A stretch of 64,000 nucleotides of DNA, from positions 1,488,001-1,552,000 of the forward strand of contig OY970313.1 in the NCBI GenBank assembly GCA_963716445.1. Reading direction: 5' to 3'. A program made the translations under genes and the position numbers. Shown here one piece after another: positions 49,195 to 57,251 of the stretch. The notes below the pieces were generated by a model that ran no database searches, was not told where the DNA came from, and saw nothing but the letters and a program-made list of their open reading frames with translations. Numbering within the stretch: position 1 is the first letter of the stretch; the number at the start of each line of letters is the position of its first letter. The stretch is from JAAYBF01 sp963716445 (GTDB lineage Bacteria > Actinomycetota > Thermoleophilia > Solirubrobacterales > Thermoleophilaceae).

Positions 49195-49963
49195 CTCCCT
49201 GGAGCCGCGGCCGCAGCCTCAAGACGGCCTTCGTGTGCAGCTGGGAGACACGCGACTCGGTGACCCCCAGAACCTCCCCGATCTCGCGCAGCGTCAGGTT
49301 CTCATAGTAGTAGAGCGCTATGACGAGCTTCTCGCGCTCCGGCAGGCGCGCGATCGCGTCGGCGAGCCGGTCCTTCATGTCGGTCAGGTCCATCTCGCGC
49401 TCGGGATCGGCCGCGCCCGGATCGGGGATCGTGTCGAGCAGGGAGACCTGGTCGCCGGAGGAGTCCGACACCGTCCACAGCTCGTCGAGCGCCACCACCG
49501 ACGAGTTGGCGATCTTCACTAGCGACTGCTGCAGCTCGTCCTCGCTGACCCCCATCGCCTGCGACATCTCCGCATCGGTGGGCGCGCGCTTGAGCTTGTG
49601 CTCGAGCTTGGCGTTGGTCTGCTCGATCTCGCGCGCCTTGGCGCGCACCGAGCGCGGCACCCAGTCGAGCGAGCGCAGCTCGTCGATGATCGAGCCCTTG
49701 ATGCGCGTCACCGCGAAGGTCTCGAAGCGGATCTGGCGGTCGGGCTCGAAGCGCTCGATCGCCGAGATCAGGCCGATCAGGCCGTAGGAGATGAGGTCGC
49801 CCTCCTCGACATGGGCTGGCAGGCCGCTCGACATGCGTCCGGCGACGTACTTGACGAGCGGCGAGTACGCAAGGACGAGGCGCTCACGCGCCTTCTGGTC
49901 GCCGTTTGCCTTGTAGCGGCTCCAGAGGTCCTTCAGCTCGATCGCCTTGAGGTTGGTCTCCAC
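49169..49963 (-). CDS. whiG: FliA/WhiG-type sigma-28 family factor
   Basis: 264 residues, GTG start. Region 2 YSPLVKYVAGRMSSGLPAHVEEGDLISYGLIGLISAIERFE, region 3 PRSVRAKAREIEQTNAKLE, region 4 LPEREKLVIALYYYENLTLREIGEVLGVTESRVSQLH. Strongly WhiG-like (in Streptomyces it starts sporulation); no flagellar genes are in view, so motility is not implied. 15 nt downstream of xerC and overlapping the partner-switching gene that may control it. The symbol is by resemblance. Confidence 0.9.
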   Translation of the reverse strand: METNLKAIELKDLWSRYKANGDQKARERLVLAYSPLVKYVAGRMSSGLPAHVEEGDLISYGLIGLISAIERFEPDRQIRFETFAVTRIKGSIIDELRSLDWVPRSVRAKAREIEQTNAKLEHKLKRAPTDAEMSQAMGVSEDELQQSLVKIANSSVVALDELWTVSDSSGDQVSLLDTIPDPGAADPEREMDLTDMKDRLADAIARLPEREKLVIALYYYENLTLREIGEVLGVTESRVSQLHTKAVLRLRPRLQGDALTEALE

Positions 49964-49978
49964 CTCTTCAAGTACCCC

Positions 49979-50902
49979 TCACGCGCGCGGGTGCGCCTGC
50001 GCATATGCCTTCCTGAGCCGCTTCGACTCTACCCGAGTGTACGTCTGCGTCGTGCTCAGGGACCCGTGTCCGAGCAGCTCCTGGATCGCGCGCAGATCGG
50101 CGCCCCCGTCCAGCAGATGAGTCGCGAAGGAGTGCCTGAGCGCGTGGGGCGACGCCGCCGACTGGACGCCCGACCGCCGCAGCGCGACGCGCAGCCGCCT
50201 GCGAACGTCGGCGGTCGAGAGCCGCCTGCCGGTGCGCGACAGGAAGAGGGCGCGCTCAGACGCCTGTCCGGCGGCCGCCAGCTCGGGCCGGCCGCGGTCG
50301 AGGTACGCGTCGAGGGCGCGCCAGGCGGGCTCGCCGGCGGGGAGGACCCTCGTCTTGGCGCCCTTGCCCTCGACGCGCAGCTCCTCGCCGTCGCGGTCGA
50401 GGCTCGCTAGGTCGAGGCCGACCAGCTCCTCCGCGCGCAGCCCGGACGAGTAGGCGAGCTCGAAGATCGCCCGGTCGCGCAGGTCGAGGGGCGTCTCGAC
50501 CGGCATGCGGTCGAGCAGCTGGGCCGTCTCCGCGCGTGAGAGGACCGTCGGCAGATGGCGGTCGCGCTTCGGGCTCGCGACCAGGTCCGCCGGGCTCGCC
50601 TCGATCTCGCCGCGCTCGACGAGCACCCGGTAGAAGGCGCGTATCGCCGCCAGCTTGCGCGCCACCGTCGACCGCGCGGCACCCCGCTCGGAGACCACGC
50701 CGGCGTAGCGGCGCAGGGCGCGGACGTCGACGTCCGTCGGGGCGAGGCCCTGGGCGTTCGCCCAGCGAGCGAGCTGCCCGAGATCGGAGCCGTAGGCGTG
50801 GCGCGTCTTCTCCCCCAGCCCGCGCGTGCGCAGCGCCGTGTCGAAGGCGCTCAGCGCCCGGGCCCAACTAGGGTTGCCCGCGATGTCGAGGTTCTTCGTC
50901 AA
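49979..50902 (-). CDS. xerC: XerC/XerD-type tyrosine recombinase
   Basis: 307 residues from a TTG at 50902, the only start ahead of the SAM-like core-binding domain (12-95). Catalytic residues: Arg in SGLRAEELVGLDL, Lys in the beta-hairpin GKGAKTRVLP, HALRHSFATHLL (His-x-x-Arg), LGHGSLSTTQTYTR (His and nucleophile Tyr). Normal Xer length, in a housekeeping context next to whiG (as xerC-whiG in other actinobacteria), so chromosome dimer resolution rather than a mobile-element integrase. The start overlaps the divergent 95-aa gene by 20 nt. Confidence 0.9.
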   Translation of the reverse strand: MTKNLDIAGNPSWARALSAFDTALRTRGLGEKTRHAYGSDLGQLARWANAQGLAPTDVDVRALRRYAGVVSERGAARSTVARKLAAIRAFYRVLVERGEIEASPADLVASPKRDRHLPTVLSRAETAQLLDRMPVETPLDLRDRAIFELAYSSGLRAEELVGLDLASLDRDGEELRVEGKGAKTRVLPAGEPAWRALDAYLDRGRPELAAAGQASERALFLSRTGRRLSTADVRRRLRVALRRSGVQSAASPHALRHSFATHLLDGGADLRAIQELLGHGSLSTTQTYTRVESKRLRKAYAQAHPRA

Positions 50903-51170
50903 CGCTCAGGACGGACGGGTGGCCACGCGGTCGCAGCTCGGCGAGGCCGGCCTGGCCGACGACGAGCACGATCCCGAGCTGCCCTGGCATCGAATCCAGG
51001 GGCCGAGCGACGCGTCGACGATGTGGTACTCGGTGCTGCGCAGGCGTGAGCGGGGAGTCTTCATCGGCACACTCTGCATTCGGCACACCGGGCGTCAAGC
51101 CTCTTTGGAGGCCGCGGGGTGGGCCGAGGTCCCGATCGAGGAGATCGGCGTCGACCGTCAGCCGATGTAG
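50883..51170 (+). CDS. 95-aa hypothetical protein
   Basis: No family recognised. MSRFFVNAQDGRVATRSQLGEAG start, central WHRIQGPSDASTMWYSVLRRRERG, C-terminal RHTGRQASLEAAGWAEVPIEEIG. High G+C at third codon positions supports coding. Opens divergently across the xerC start (20-nt overlap) and ends with a 13-nt convergent overlap with the L,D-transpeptidase. Confidence 0.55.
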   Translation: MSRFFVNAQDGRVATRSQLGEAGLADDEHDPELPWHRIQGPSDASTMWYSVLRRRERGVFIGTLCIRHTGRQASLEAAGWAEVPIEEIGVDRQPM

Positions 51171-52189
51171 ATCGGGGTCTGCACCTCGACGCGGTCGTAG
51201 AGGTCGATGACGTCCGGGATCGCCATGCGGATGCAGCCGTGGGAGGCGGCGCTGCCGAGCGAGCCGGTGTCGTCGGTGCCGTGGATTCCTGCGCCGTCGA
51301 AGATGCCCATCCAGCGCGCCTTGAGCGGGTTCTCCGGCGTCCCACCGGGCACCACCGTGCCGGCGAGGTCGCCGGCCCAGTCGCTGTTGGGCACGCTCCA
51401 CGCGGGGTCGATCGCCTTGTTCTGGATGTGGTAGAGCCCGGCCGGGGTGTCGAAGCCGACCGCGCCGAAGGCGACGGTGTAGGTCTTGGCGAGCTTCAGG
51501 TCCTCGTAGACGCGCAGCTGGAAGTTCGAGCGGTCGGCGACCAGGACGGTCGGGTACTTCTCGGCCAGCTCGTCGCGAGTGACCTTCGGCTTGGTGATCT
51601 TGACCGGCGCCTCGACGGTCCGGTCGCCAGGCGAGGTAAGCGCCGCGGCGACCATCCGCGAGAGCGGTCCACGCCGCACGGCGACGCCGTCCTGCTCCTT
51701 GACGGCGTCGAGCGAGGGGAAGTCGAGCGTCGCGTCCTGGGGCGGGCGGTCGAGCCGCTCGCGGACCCGCACGACGAGATCCCTCGCGGCCGCGCGCGAG
51801 TAGGTGGCGCGCGCCGCGACGTCGATCCGCTCCTCGCCGCCGCCGAGGTCGCGGACGACGCGCGTCACGAGGTTGCCGTCGCGGCTCGCGTCGATCGCCT
51901 CGTCGACCATGCCGCCGACGTCGGCCCGGACGCCAGCGTCCTCGGCCGAGAGCGTGAAGCGGGCCTTGCCACGGGTGACGGCGATCGGCCGCTCGATCCG
52001 CGTCGCCACCTGGCGGCGAACCGCCTCGCGCGCCTGATCGGCCGTCAGCCCGCCGACGTCGACGCCGCCGATCGTCACGCCCTCGGCGATGCGATCGCCG
52101 CGCGACGAGTCGTAGGCGTAGGCAGCCACCGATCCGGCGATCAGCAGGACGACCAGGACGGCGACGAGCGTGAATGCCTTGCTTCTCAG
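51158..52189 (-). CDS. L,D-transpeptidase (YkuD) with membrane anchor, apparent CTG start
   Basis: Crosslinks peptidoglycan stems (3-3 bonds) outside the membrane. YkuD domain in the last ~135 residues, with IHGTDDTGSLGSAASHGCIRM holding catalytic His and Cys. An N-terminal peptidoglycan-binding-like region (VTIGGVDVGGLTADQA) precedes it. The first standard start, GTG 52129, would delete the membrane anchor. Upstream in frame, a CTG at 52189 gives LRSKAFTLVAVLVVLLIAGS, a perfect signal-anchor, 5 nt after GGAGGAGG; no ATG/GTG/TTG exists back to the stop at 52223-52225. I therefore use the CTG (343 residues). Confidence 0.85.
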   Translation of the reverse strand: MRSKAFTLVAVLVVLLIAGSVAAYAYDSSRGDRIAEGVTIGGVDVGGLTADQAREAVRRQVATRIERPIAVTRGKARFTLSAEDAGVRADVGGMVDEAIDASRDGNLVTRVVRDLGGGEERIDVAARATYSRAAARDLVVRVRERLDRPPQDATLDFPSLDAVKEQDGVAVRRGPLSRMVAAALTSPGDRTVEAPVKITKPKVTRDELAEKYPTVLVADRSNFQLRVYEDLKLAKTYTVAFGAVGFDTPAGLYHIQNKAIDPAWSVPNSDWAGDLAGTVVPGGTPENPLKARWMGIFDGAGIHGTDDTGSLGSAASHGCIRMAIPDVIDLYDRVEVQTPIYIG

Positions 52190-52336
52190 GGAGACCTCCT
52201 CCAGCCGCGACCGGCCACCGACTCAGTGTAAGGGGACATTCGGCGCCCTTTGCGAGGCCCGTCCTTGCTGCAACCGTCCTTGCGCGCGGCGGCGTCCGAG
52301 GCCGATTCGCGAGGCGTCGGTTACCGTTCGCTCGCG

Positions 52337-53344
52337 ATGCCCCGGGGATCGCTTCACTTCAAGCCTCCGGCCGCCCGGCGCGCGGCCGGCCGCGCGGGCG
52401 ACGACTACGGCGTCAGCGACGCTCCCGACTGGCGCACGGTCGACTGGGCCGCGCACCTTCACACGATCGAGATCGGCGGCGCCGCGATCAACTACGTCGA
52501 CATCGGCGAGCAGGGCGACGCACCGCCGATCGTCTTCGTCCACGGCCTCGGCGGGCAGTGGCAGAACTGGCTCGAGAACATCCCGCGCTTCGCGCGACAG
52601 CGGCGCGTCGTGGCCCTCGACCTGCCCGGCTTCGGACGTGCGCCGATGCCGACCGAGACGATCACGATCGACTTCTACGGCCGCGTGGTCGAAGAGCTGT
52701 GCCGTCGGCTGGACCTTGCGCCGGCGGTCCTCGTCGGCAACTCGATGGGCGGCTACGTCTCCGCCGAGGTGGCGATCTCCTTCCCCGAGACCGTCGAGCG
52801 GATGCTGCTGCTCTCCGCCGCGGGGATCTCGCAGCGCAACCTCGTGCGGGCTCCGATCCTCAGGGTGGGCAGGCTGCTCACCCTGGTCACGCGCAGCTCG
52901 ACCCGCCAGCTGCGCGCCTACGCCGCGCGCCCGGCGCTGCGCCACTGGATGCTCAACATGGTCGTGCGCCATCCGACCCGGATCCGGCCCGACACCGCCT
53001 TCGAGGGCCTGCTGAAGGGCACCAGCAAGCCGGGCTTCTACGACGCGCTGGTCACCTGCCTCGAGTACGACTTCGTCGACAGGCTGCCGGAGATCGGCTG
53101 CCCCACGCTGGTCGTCTGGGGCCGTCAGGACGCGATCATCCCGGTCCGCGATGCCGACACCTTCGTCGAGCTGGTGCCGGGCTCGCGCAAGCTGATCGTC
53201 GACGACACCGGTCACGTGCCGATGCTCGAGCGGCCCGTCACCTTCAACGACCAGCTCGAGGAGTTCCTCCACTACGAGGTCGGCGAGGGCGAGCTCGAGG
53301 GCCAGGCCGACGCGAAGCTCCGCGCCGGCGACCGCGTCGCCTGA
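52337..53344 (+). CDS. Alpha/beta-fold hydrolase
   Basis: 335 residues from ATG 52337. After ~50 polar residues comes the classic fold: oxyanion FVHGLGGQWQNW, nucleophile elbow LVGNSMGGY (Ser), acid VVWGRQDAIIP (Asp), and His in DDTGHVPMLERP. Epoxide-hydrolase/MhpC-like esterase family; substrate unknown. Soluble, no signal peptide. Divergent from the L,D-transpeptidase and followed by palindromic repeat copy 2. Confidence 0.9.
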   Translation: MPRGSLHFKPPAARRAAGRAGDDYGVSDAPDWRTVDWAAHLHTIEIGGAAINYVDIGEQGDAPPIVFVHGLGGQWQNWLENIPRFARQRRVVALDLPGFGRAPMPTETITIDFYGRVVEELCRRLDLAPAVLVGNSMGGYVSAEVAISFPETVERMLLLSAAGISQRNLVRAPILRVGRLLTLVTRSSTRQLRAYAARPALRHWMLNMVVRHPTRIRPDTAFEGLLKGTSKPGFYDALVTCLEYDFVDRLPEIGCPTLVVWGRQDAIIPVRDADTFVELVPGSRKLIVDDTGHVPMLERPVTFNDQLEEFLHYEVGEGELEGQADAKLRAGDRVA

Positions 53345-53430
53345 CTCGCACGCAAGACCGCAGTCACCCAAAGCGGAGGGCGCAGCCGGATCGGTCCCAC
53401 ACCACCGCCCGCAGCTAGCCGGAGCGAGCT

Positions 53431-53768
53431 GCCGGGCCCTTGGCTGGGTAGGGAGGAATGCGAGGTGGCTGGTGACCGGCAGTGGGCGTCGCTCGGTGGG
53501 TTTGGGTGCTCGCTTGGGCGTTGGTGGGGCTTCCGGCCTGCGCTTTGGGGCCCTTCCGAGGACGAGTGGAACATTGACTGGGGCAGAGCCCAGTCAATGT
53601 TCCACTCGTCCTCCGAAGGGAGGGGTTCTGGGCCTGGAAACGGCTGAATACCACTGAGAACCACGGCGATCGGGGACCAAGGGCCCCGATCGAAGCCCAG
53701 CCACCGCCTCACCGCCCTACCCAGCCAAGGGCCGGGCACCGCAGCTAGCCAAACTCGTACAGCGCCCC
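53431..53768. repeat. Palindromic repeat element, copy 2 (core 53431-53737)
   Basis: Matches copy 1 over the whole core; ~85 nt near the right end are essentially identical. Outer arms GCCGGGCCCTTGGCTGGGTA-GGG and its inverse at 53715-53737 differ by one base. The central hairpin 53564-53607 is GAGTGGAACATTGAC-loop-GTCAATGTTCCACTC. It lies between convergent alpha/beta hydrolase and ilvD genes. The rest of the 460-nt gap (53345-53804) has no gene. Confidence 0.85.
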
Positions 53769-53804
53769 TCAAACCCCCGCAGGTCCGGCGAGCACCGCAG
53801 CTAC

Positions 53805-55478
53805 CTAACTCGTCAGCGCGCCTTGGGCCGCGGAGCCGACGTGGCGCGCGTACTTGCCGAGCACGCCGGTCGTGTACTTCGGCGCCGGGGGCTCGTAGTC
53901 GGCCACACGACGCTCGATCTCCTCCGCCGGCAGGTCGACGTTGAGCTCGCGCCGCTCGACGTCGAAGATCACGGTGTCGCCGTCGCGCACGGCGGCGATC
54001 GGCCCGCCGCGCGGCGCCTCGGGCGCGACGTGGCCGGCCATGAAGCCGTGGGTGGCGCCGGAGAAGCGGCCGTCGGTCAGCAGGGCGACGGAGTCGCCGA
54101 GACCCTCCCCTTGGATCGCCGCGGTGACGGCGAGCATCTCGCGCATCCCAGGGCCGCCGGCGGGGCCCTCGTTGCGGATCACGACCACGTCGCCGGGCTG
54201 GATCGAGCTGGCCTTGACGGCCTCGAAGGCGTCCTCCTCGCACTCGAACACGCGCGCCGGACCGCGGTGCTCACGGCGGCCATGACCGGCGAGCTTGACG
54301 ACGCAGCCGTCCGGAGCGAGGTTGCCGCGCAGGATCGCGAAGCCGCCGTTGGGGGCGAGCGGGTCCGACAGTGGCCGCACGACCTGCTGGCCGTCGGCCT
54401 CCTCGGCGGCGTCGGCCTCCTCGCCGATCGTTCGACCGGTGACCGTGATCGCGTCGCGGTTCAGCAGCCCCGCCTCGTCCAGGCGGCTGGCGACGAGCGG
54501 CATGCCCCCGGCACGCCAGAGGTCGGGCGCCACGTAGCGGCCGAACGGCTTGAGGTCGGCCAGCAGCGGCGTCGCGGCGGCGATGCGGTCGAAGTCGTCG
54601 ATGCTCAGCTCGACGCCGGCCTCGCTGGCGACGGCGAGCAGGTGCAGGACGGCGTTGGTCGATCCGCCGGTCATCGCCACGGCGGCGATCGCGTTCTCGA
54701 GCGACCGCGGCGTGATGATCCGGCTCGGACGCAGGTCGCGCTCGAGCAGGTCGAGGACGAGCCGGCCGCAGTCCTCGGCGACCTGGCCCTTCTTGCCCTC
54801 CTCGGCCGGGACCATCGAGCTGCCCATCGGAGAGATCCCGAGCGTCTCGAAGGCGAGCGCCATCGTGTTCGCGGTGAACTGGCCGCCGCAGGCTCCGGCG
54901 CCGGGCGACGCGACGGACTCCAGCTCGGCGAGGTCGGCGTCGGACATCTCGCCCGCCGCATGAGCGCCGACGGCCTCGAAGACCTCCTGGATCGTGACGT
55001 CCTCGCCGCGGAACCGCCCCGGCGCGATCGAGCCGCCGTAGAGCATCGCGCTCGGCAGGTCGAGCCGCGCTAGCGCCATCACGCAGCCGGGAATCGTCTT
55101 GTCGCAGCCCGAGAGGGCGATCACGCCGTCGAAGAGGTGCCCGCGGGCGACCAGCTCGATCGAGTCGGCGATCACCTCGCGGCTGACCAGCGAGGTCTTC
55201 ATCCCCTCGGTCCCCATCGTGATCCCGTCGGAGACGGCGATCGTGTTGAACTCCATCGGCGTCCCGCCGGCCGCGCGGACGCCGTCCTTGACGCGCTCGG
55301 CGAGCCGCCGGAGGTGGAAGTTGCAGGGCATCACCTCGGTCCAGGTGTTGGCGATCCCGACGATCGGCCGGCTCAGCGACTCGTCGTCGTGACCGATGCC
55401 CTTCAGATATGCGCGCGCGGCCGCCCGGTCCGGGCCGTCGAGCTGAACCCGGCTGCGCGCGCGGATGTCGGTGCTCAC
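53805..55478 (-). CDS. ilvD: Dihydroxy-acid dehydratase
   Basis: Third common step of branched-chain amino acid synthesis, an Fe-S lyase. 557 residues from GTG 55478, overlapping the upstream gene by GTGA. Cluster ligands in SGCDKTIPGCVMA and GACGGQFTANTMA (the first also holding the carbamylated Lys), plus DGRFSGATHGFMAGHVAPEA near the C-terminus. The Cys pattern fits the [2Fe-2S] class. No other ilv/leu genes nearby. Confidence 0.96.
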   Translation of the reverse strand: MSTDIRARSRVQLDGPDRAAARAYLKGIGHDDESLSRPIVGIANTWTEVMPCNFHLRRLAERVKDGVRAAGGTPMEFNTIAVSDGITMGTEGMKTSLVSREVIADSIELVARGHLFDGVIALSGCDKTIPGCVMALARLDLPSAMLYGGSIAPGRFRGEDVTIQEVFEAVGAHAAGEMSDADLAELESVASPGAGACGGQFTANTMALAFETLGISPMGSSMVPAEEGKKGQVAEDCGRLVLDLLERDLRPSRIITPRSLENAIAAVAMTGGSTNAVLHLLAVASEAGVELSIDDFDRIAAATPLLADLKPFGRYVAPDLWRAGGMPLVASRLDEAGLLNRDAITVTGRTIGEEADAAEEADGQQVVRPLSDPLAPNGGFAILRGNLAPDGCVVKLAGHGRREHRGPARVFECEEDAFEAVKASSIQPGDVVVIRNEGPAGGPGMREMLAVTAAIQGEGLGDSVALLTDGRFSGATHGFMAGHVAPEAPRGGPIAAVRDGDTVIFDVERRELNVDLPAEEIERRVADYEPPAPKYTTGVLGKYARHVGSAAQGALTS

Positions 55479-56062
55479 GCGGCGCGCGCTCCCAGGCGGT
55501 CGCCGAGGCGCTCCCACTCCGCGAGCCGCCAGAGGTCGCGACGCACGCGGCCCGGGTCGAGCTGGCGGCCGACGAGGTGCATGTTGGCGCGGCCGATCAC
55601 GCGCGCCTCGTCCGACGTCAAGGCCATCCACTTGGCGAGCACGTCGTCGGACGCCGGCAGGCGCGTGCGTCCACCGCCGGTGAGGTCCGGGAACTCGACG
55701 CAGTACTCGCTCAGCAGGCGGCCGCTCTCGGGGACGTAGGCGACGATCGGCTTGTGGGCGTAGATCAGGTAGGCGTAGGGCGGCCGTCCGTCGGCGTCGC
55801 CGCGGGCGTCGGGCAGGCCGCGACCGGCCACGCGGATGAAGCCGAGGTCGCGATACATCGCCCACTCCTCGTCGTTGACGCAGGAGCGCAGGAGCTGGCG
55901 GGCGCGCTGCTCGGCGCGCCGCTCGCGGCCCGGGTCGAAGGCGAGCGCCGGCGCCTCGGCGGCGGCGCGACGGCGTGCCCGCAGCCACGCGAGCAGGCTC
56001 GGACCGAGCAGGAACAGGGCGAGCGCGGTCGCCATCAGCGCGGTGGTGAGCAGGACGACCAT
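55475..56062 (-). CDS. 195-aa membrane-anchored hypothetical protein
   Basis: N-terminal signal-anchor MVVLLTTALMATALALFLLG-PSLLAW, then a basic segment and a soluble domain (CVNDEEWAMYRDLGFI, PPYAYLIYAHKPIVAYVPESG, GRANMHLVGRQLDPGRV). No family I can name. 7 nt after the small upstream gene and overlapping ilvD. The pairing with ilvD looks positional rather than functional. Confidence 0.75.
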   Translation of the reverse strand: MVVLLTTALMATALALFLLGPSLLAWLRARRRAAAEAPALAFDPGRERRAEQRARQLLRSCVNDEEWAMYRDLGFIRVAGRGLPDARGDADGRPPYAYLIYAHKPIVAYVPESGRLLSEYCVEFPDLTGGGRTRLPASDDVLAKWMALTSDEARVIGRANMHLVGRQLDPGRVRRDLWRLAEWERLGDRLGARAA

Positions 56063-56069
56063 CGGCGCG

Positions 56070-56318
56070 TCAGCCTCCCGAGGCTCGCGGGAAGAAGATG
56101 ACTCGCTGCGTGTCGGGCGGTATCTCGTCGTAGCCGCGCACCATCTGGGCCTCGCGACGGCCGCTGCCCGGCCGCTCGGTGGGGACCGCCGCCCACATGC
56201 CCTCGCCGAGCTGGCGGCGGAACTCCTCGACCAGCAGCTCCTCCTCGCGGCGCACCCGGGGATCGCCCTCCGCCAGGAGGACCTCACCGTGACCGGGCTT
56301 CATGCGCAGGAACTTGAT
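56070..56318 (-). CDS. 82-aa hypothetical protein, apparent ATC start
   Basis: The ATG at 56303 (MKPGHGEVLLAEGDP) has its only Shine-Dalgarno, AGGAG, 22 nt away. In frame 15 nt upstream, ATC AAG TTC CTG CGC places an ATC exactly 7 nt after AGGAG, giving MKFLR before MKPGHGE. Soluble, acidic/basic mixed helix (RREEELLVEEFRRQLGEGM) and a C-terminal DEIPPDTQRVIFFPR. Function unknown. The start choice is inference; the 77-residue ATG version is the conservative alternative. Confidence 0.6.
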   Translation of the reverse strand: MKFLRMKPGHGEVLLAEGDPRVRREEELLVEEFRRQLGEGMWAAVPTERPGSGRREAQMVRGYDEIPPDTQRVIFFPRASGG

Positions 56319-56377
56319 CGCTGTTCTCCTAGTCCGTCCACGCCCGCACGCCGCGGGCGCGCCAGGGCAGGAGAGCG

Positions 56378-56408
56378 ATTATGCCAAAGGCATCGCGGGC
56401 GCTCGCAA
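56378..56408 (-). promoter_or_regulatory. Candidate promoter for the 82-aa/195-aa/ilvD operon
   Basis: Minus strand TTGCGA (56408-56403), 19-nt spacer, CATAAT (56383-56378), a good sigma-70-like match in an otherwise GC-rich gap. It overlaps a small hairpin (GATGCC-TTT-GGCAT) that could instead end thiD transcription. Confidence 0.4.
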
Positions 56409-56415
56409 GGTCCGA

Positions 56416-57219
56416 TCAGCCATCCGCGCGCGCGGCGAGGCCGAGCACGTCGACCGGCCCGGCGCCCTGGCCAATGCCGTGAAGGCCGTCGCGGACGGCC
56501 TCCGCCGCCACCTCGCGGGCCCGGCGGGCCGCCTCGAGCGGTGTCAGGCCGAGCGCCAGGTGGGCGGCGAGCGCCGACGAGTGGGTACAGCCCGATCCGT
56601 GCGACGCGCCCCCTGGGTGGCGCTCGCCGGCGATCTCGTACAGGCGATCGCCGTCGAAGAAGACGTCCGAGCCCGAGCCCGCGTGCCCGCCGGTGACGAC
56701 GACCGCGTCCGGGCCGAGCGCCTGCACGGCACGCGCGAGCTCGCCGGCCGAGGCCTGCTCCCCGGCCTCGACCAGGGCGCGCGCCTCGGGCAGGTTGGGC
56801 GTGGCGACCGTCGCTCGCGGGAGGATCTCGCCGCGCAGGGCGTCGCGCGCGTCCGGGTCGAGCAGCGTCGCCCCGCTCTCGGCGACCATCACCGGATCGA
56901 CGACGACCGGCGCCTCGCCGACGAGGTCGAGCGCCTCGGCGACGGCGGCGATCGTCTCGGCCGTGCCGAGCATCCCCACCTTCACGGCGTCGACGCCGAT
57001 GTCGTCGACCACGGCGCGCACCTGCGCGACGATCGCCTCCGGCGGCACCGGGTAGACGGCGCTGACCTCGACGGTGTTCTGCACGGTGATCGCCGTGATC
57101 GCCGTCATGCCATGCGCCCCGCAACGCGCGAACGCCTTCAGGTCGGCCTGGATGCCCGCGCCGCCGCCCGAGTCGGATCCGGCGATCGAGAGCAGGCGAG
57201 GCGGTGTCTGCGCGGTCAT
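56416..57219 (-). CDS. thiD: Hydroxymethylpyrimidine (phosphate) kinase
   Basis: Phosphorylates HMP and HMP-P for thiamine synthesis. 267 residues from ATG 57219; an ATG 15 nt upstream is also possible. Ribokinase-like: LLSIAGSDSGGGAGIQADLKAF at the N-terminus, VVDPVMVAESGATLL in the middle, and the GSGCTHSSALAAHLALG anion hole/catalytic region near the C-terminus. No other thiamine genes adjacent and no TPP riboswitch consensus seen. Confidence 0.95.
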   Translation of the reverse strand: MTAQTPPRLLSIAGSDSGGGAGIQADLKAFARCGAHGMTAITAITVQNTVEVSAVYPVPPEAIVAQVRAVVDDIGVDAVKVGMLGTAETIAAVAEALDLVGEAPVVVDPVMVAESGATLLDPDARDALRGEILPRATVATPNLPEARALVEAGEQASAGELARAVQALGPDAVVVTGGHAGSGSDVFFDGDRLYEIAGERHPGGASHGSGCTHSSALAAHLALGLTPLEAARRAREVAAEAVRDGLHGIGQGAGPVDVLGLAARADG

Positions 57220-57251
57220 CGGATCGCGCAGCATAGGCGCCTACGACGCGC

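Noticed and set aside
49979..50902. Integrase for the tRNA-Gly islet
   Set aside because: It is a Xer-type recombinase in a conserved xerC-whiG position 19 kb away, not an element integrase, although help in trans cannot be excluded.
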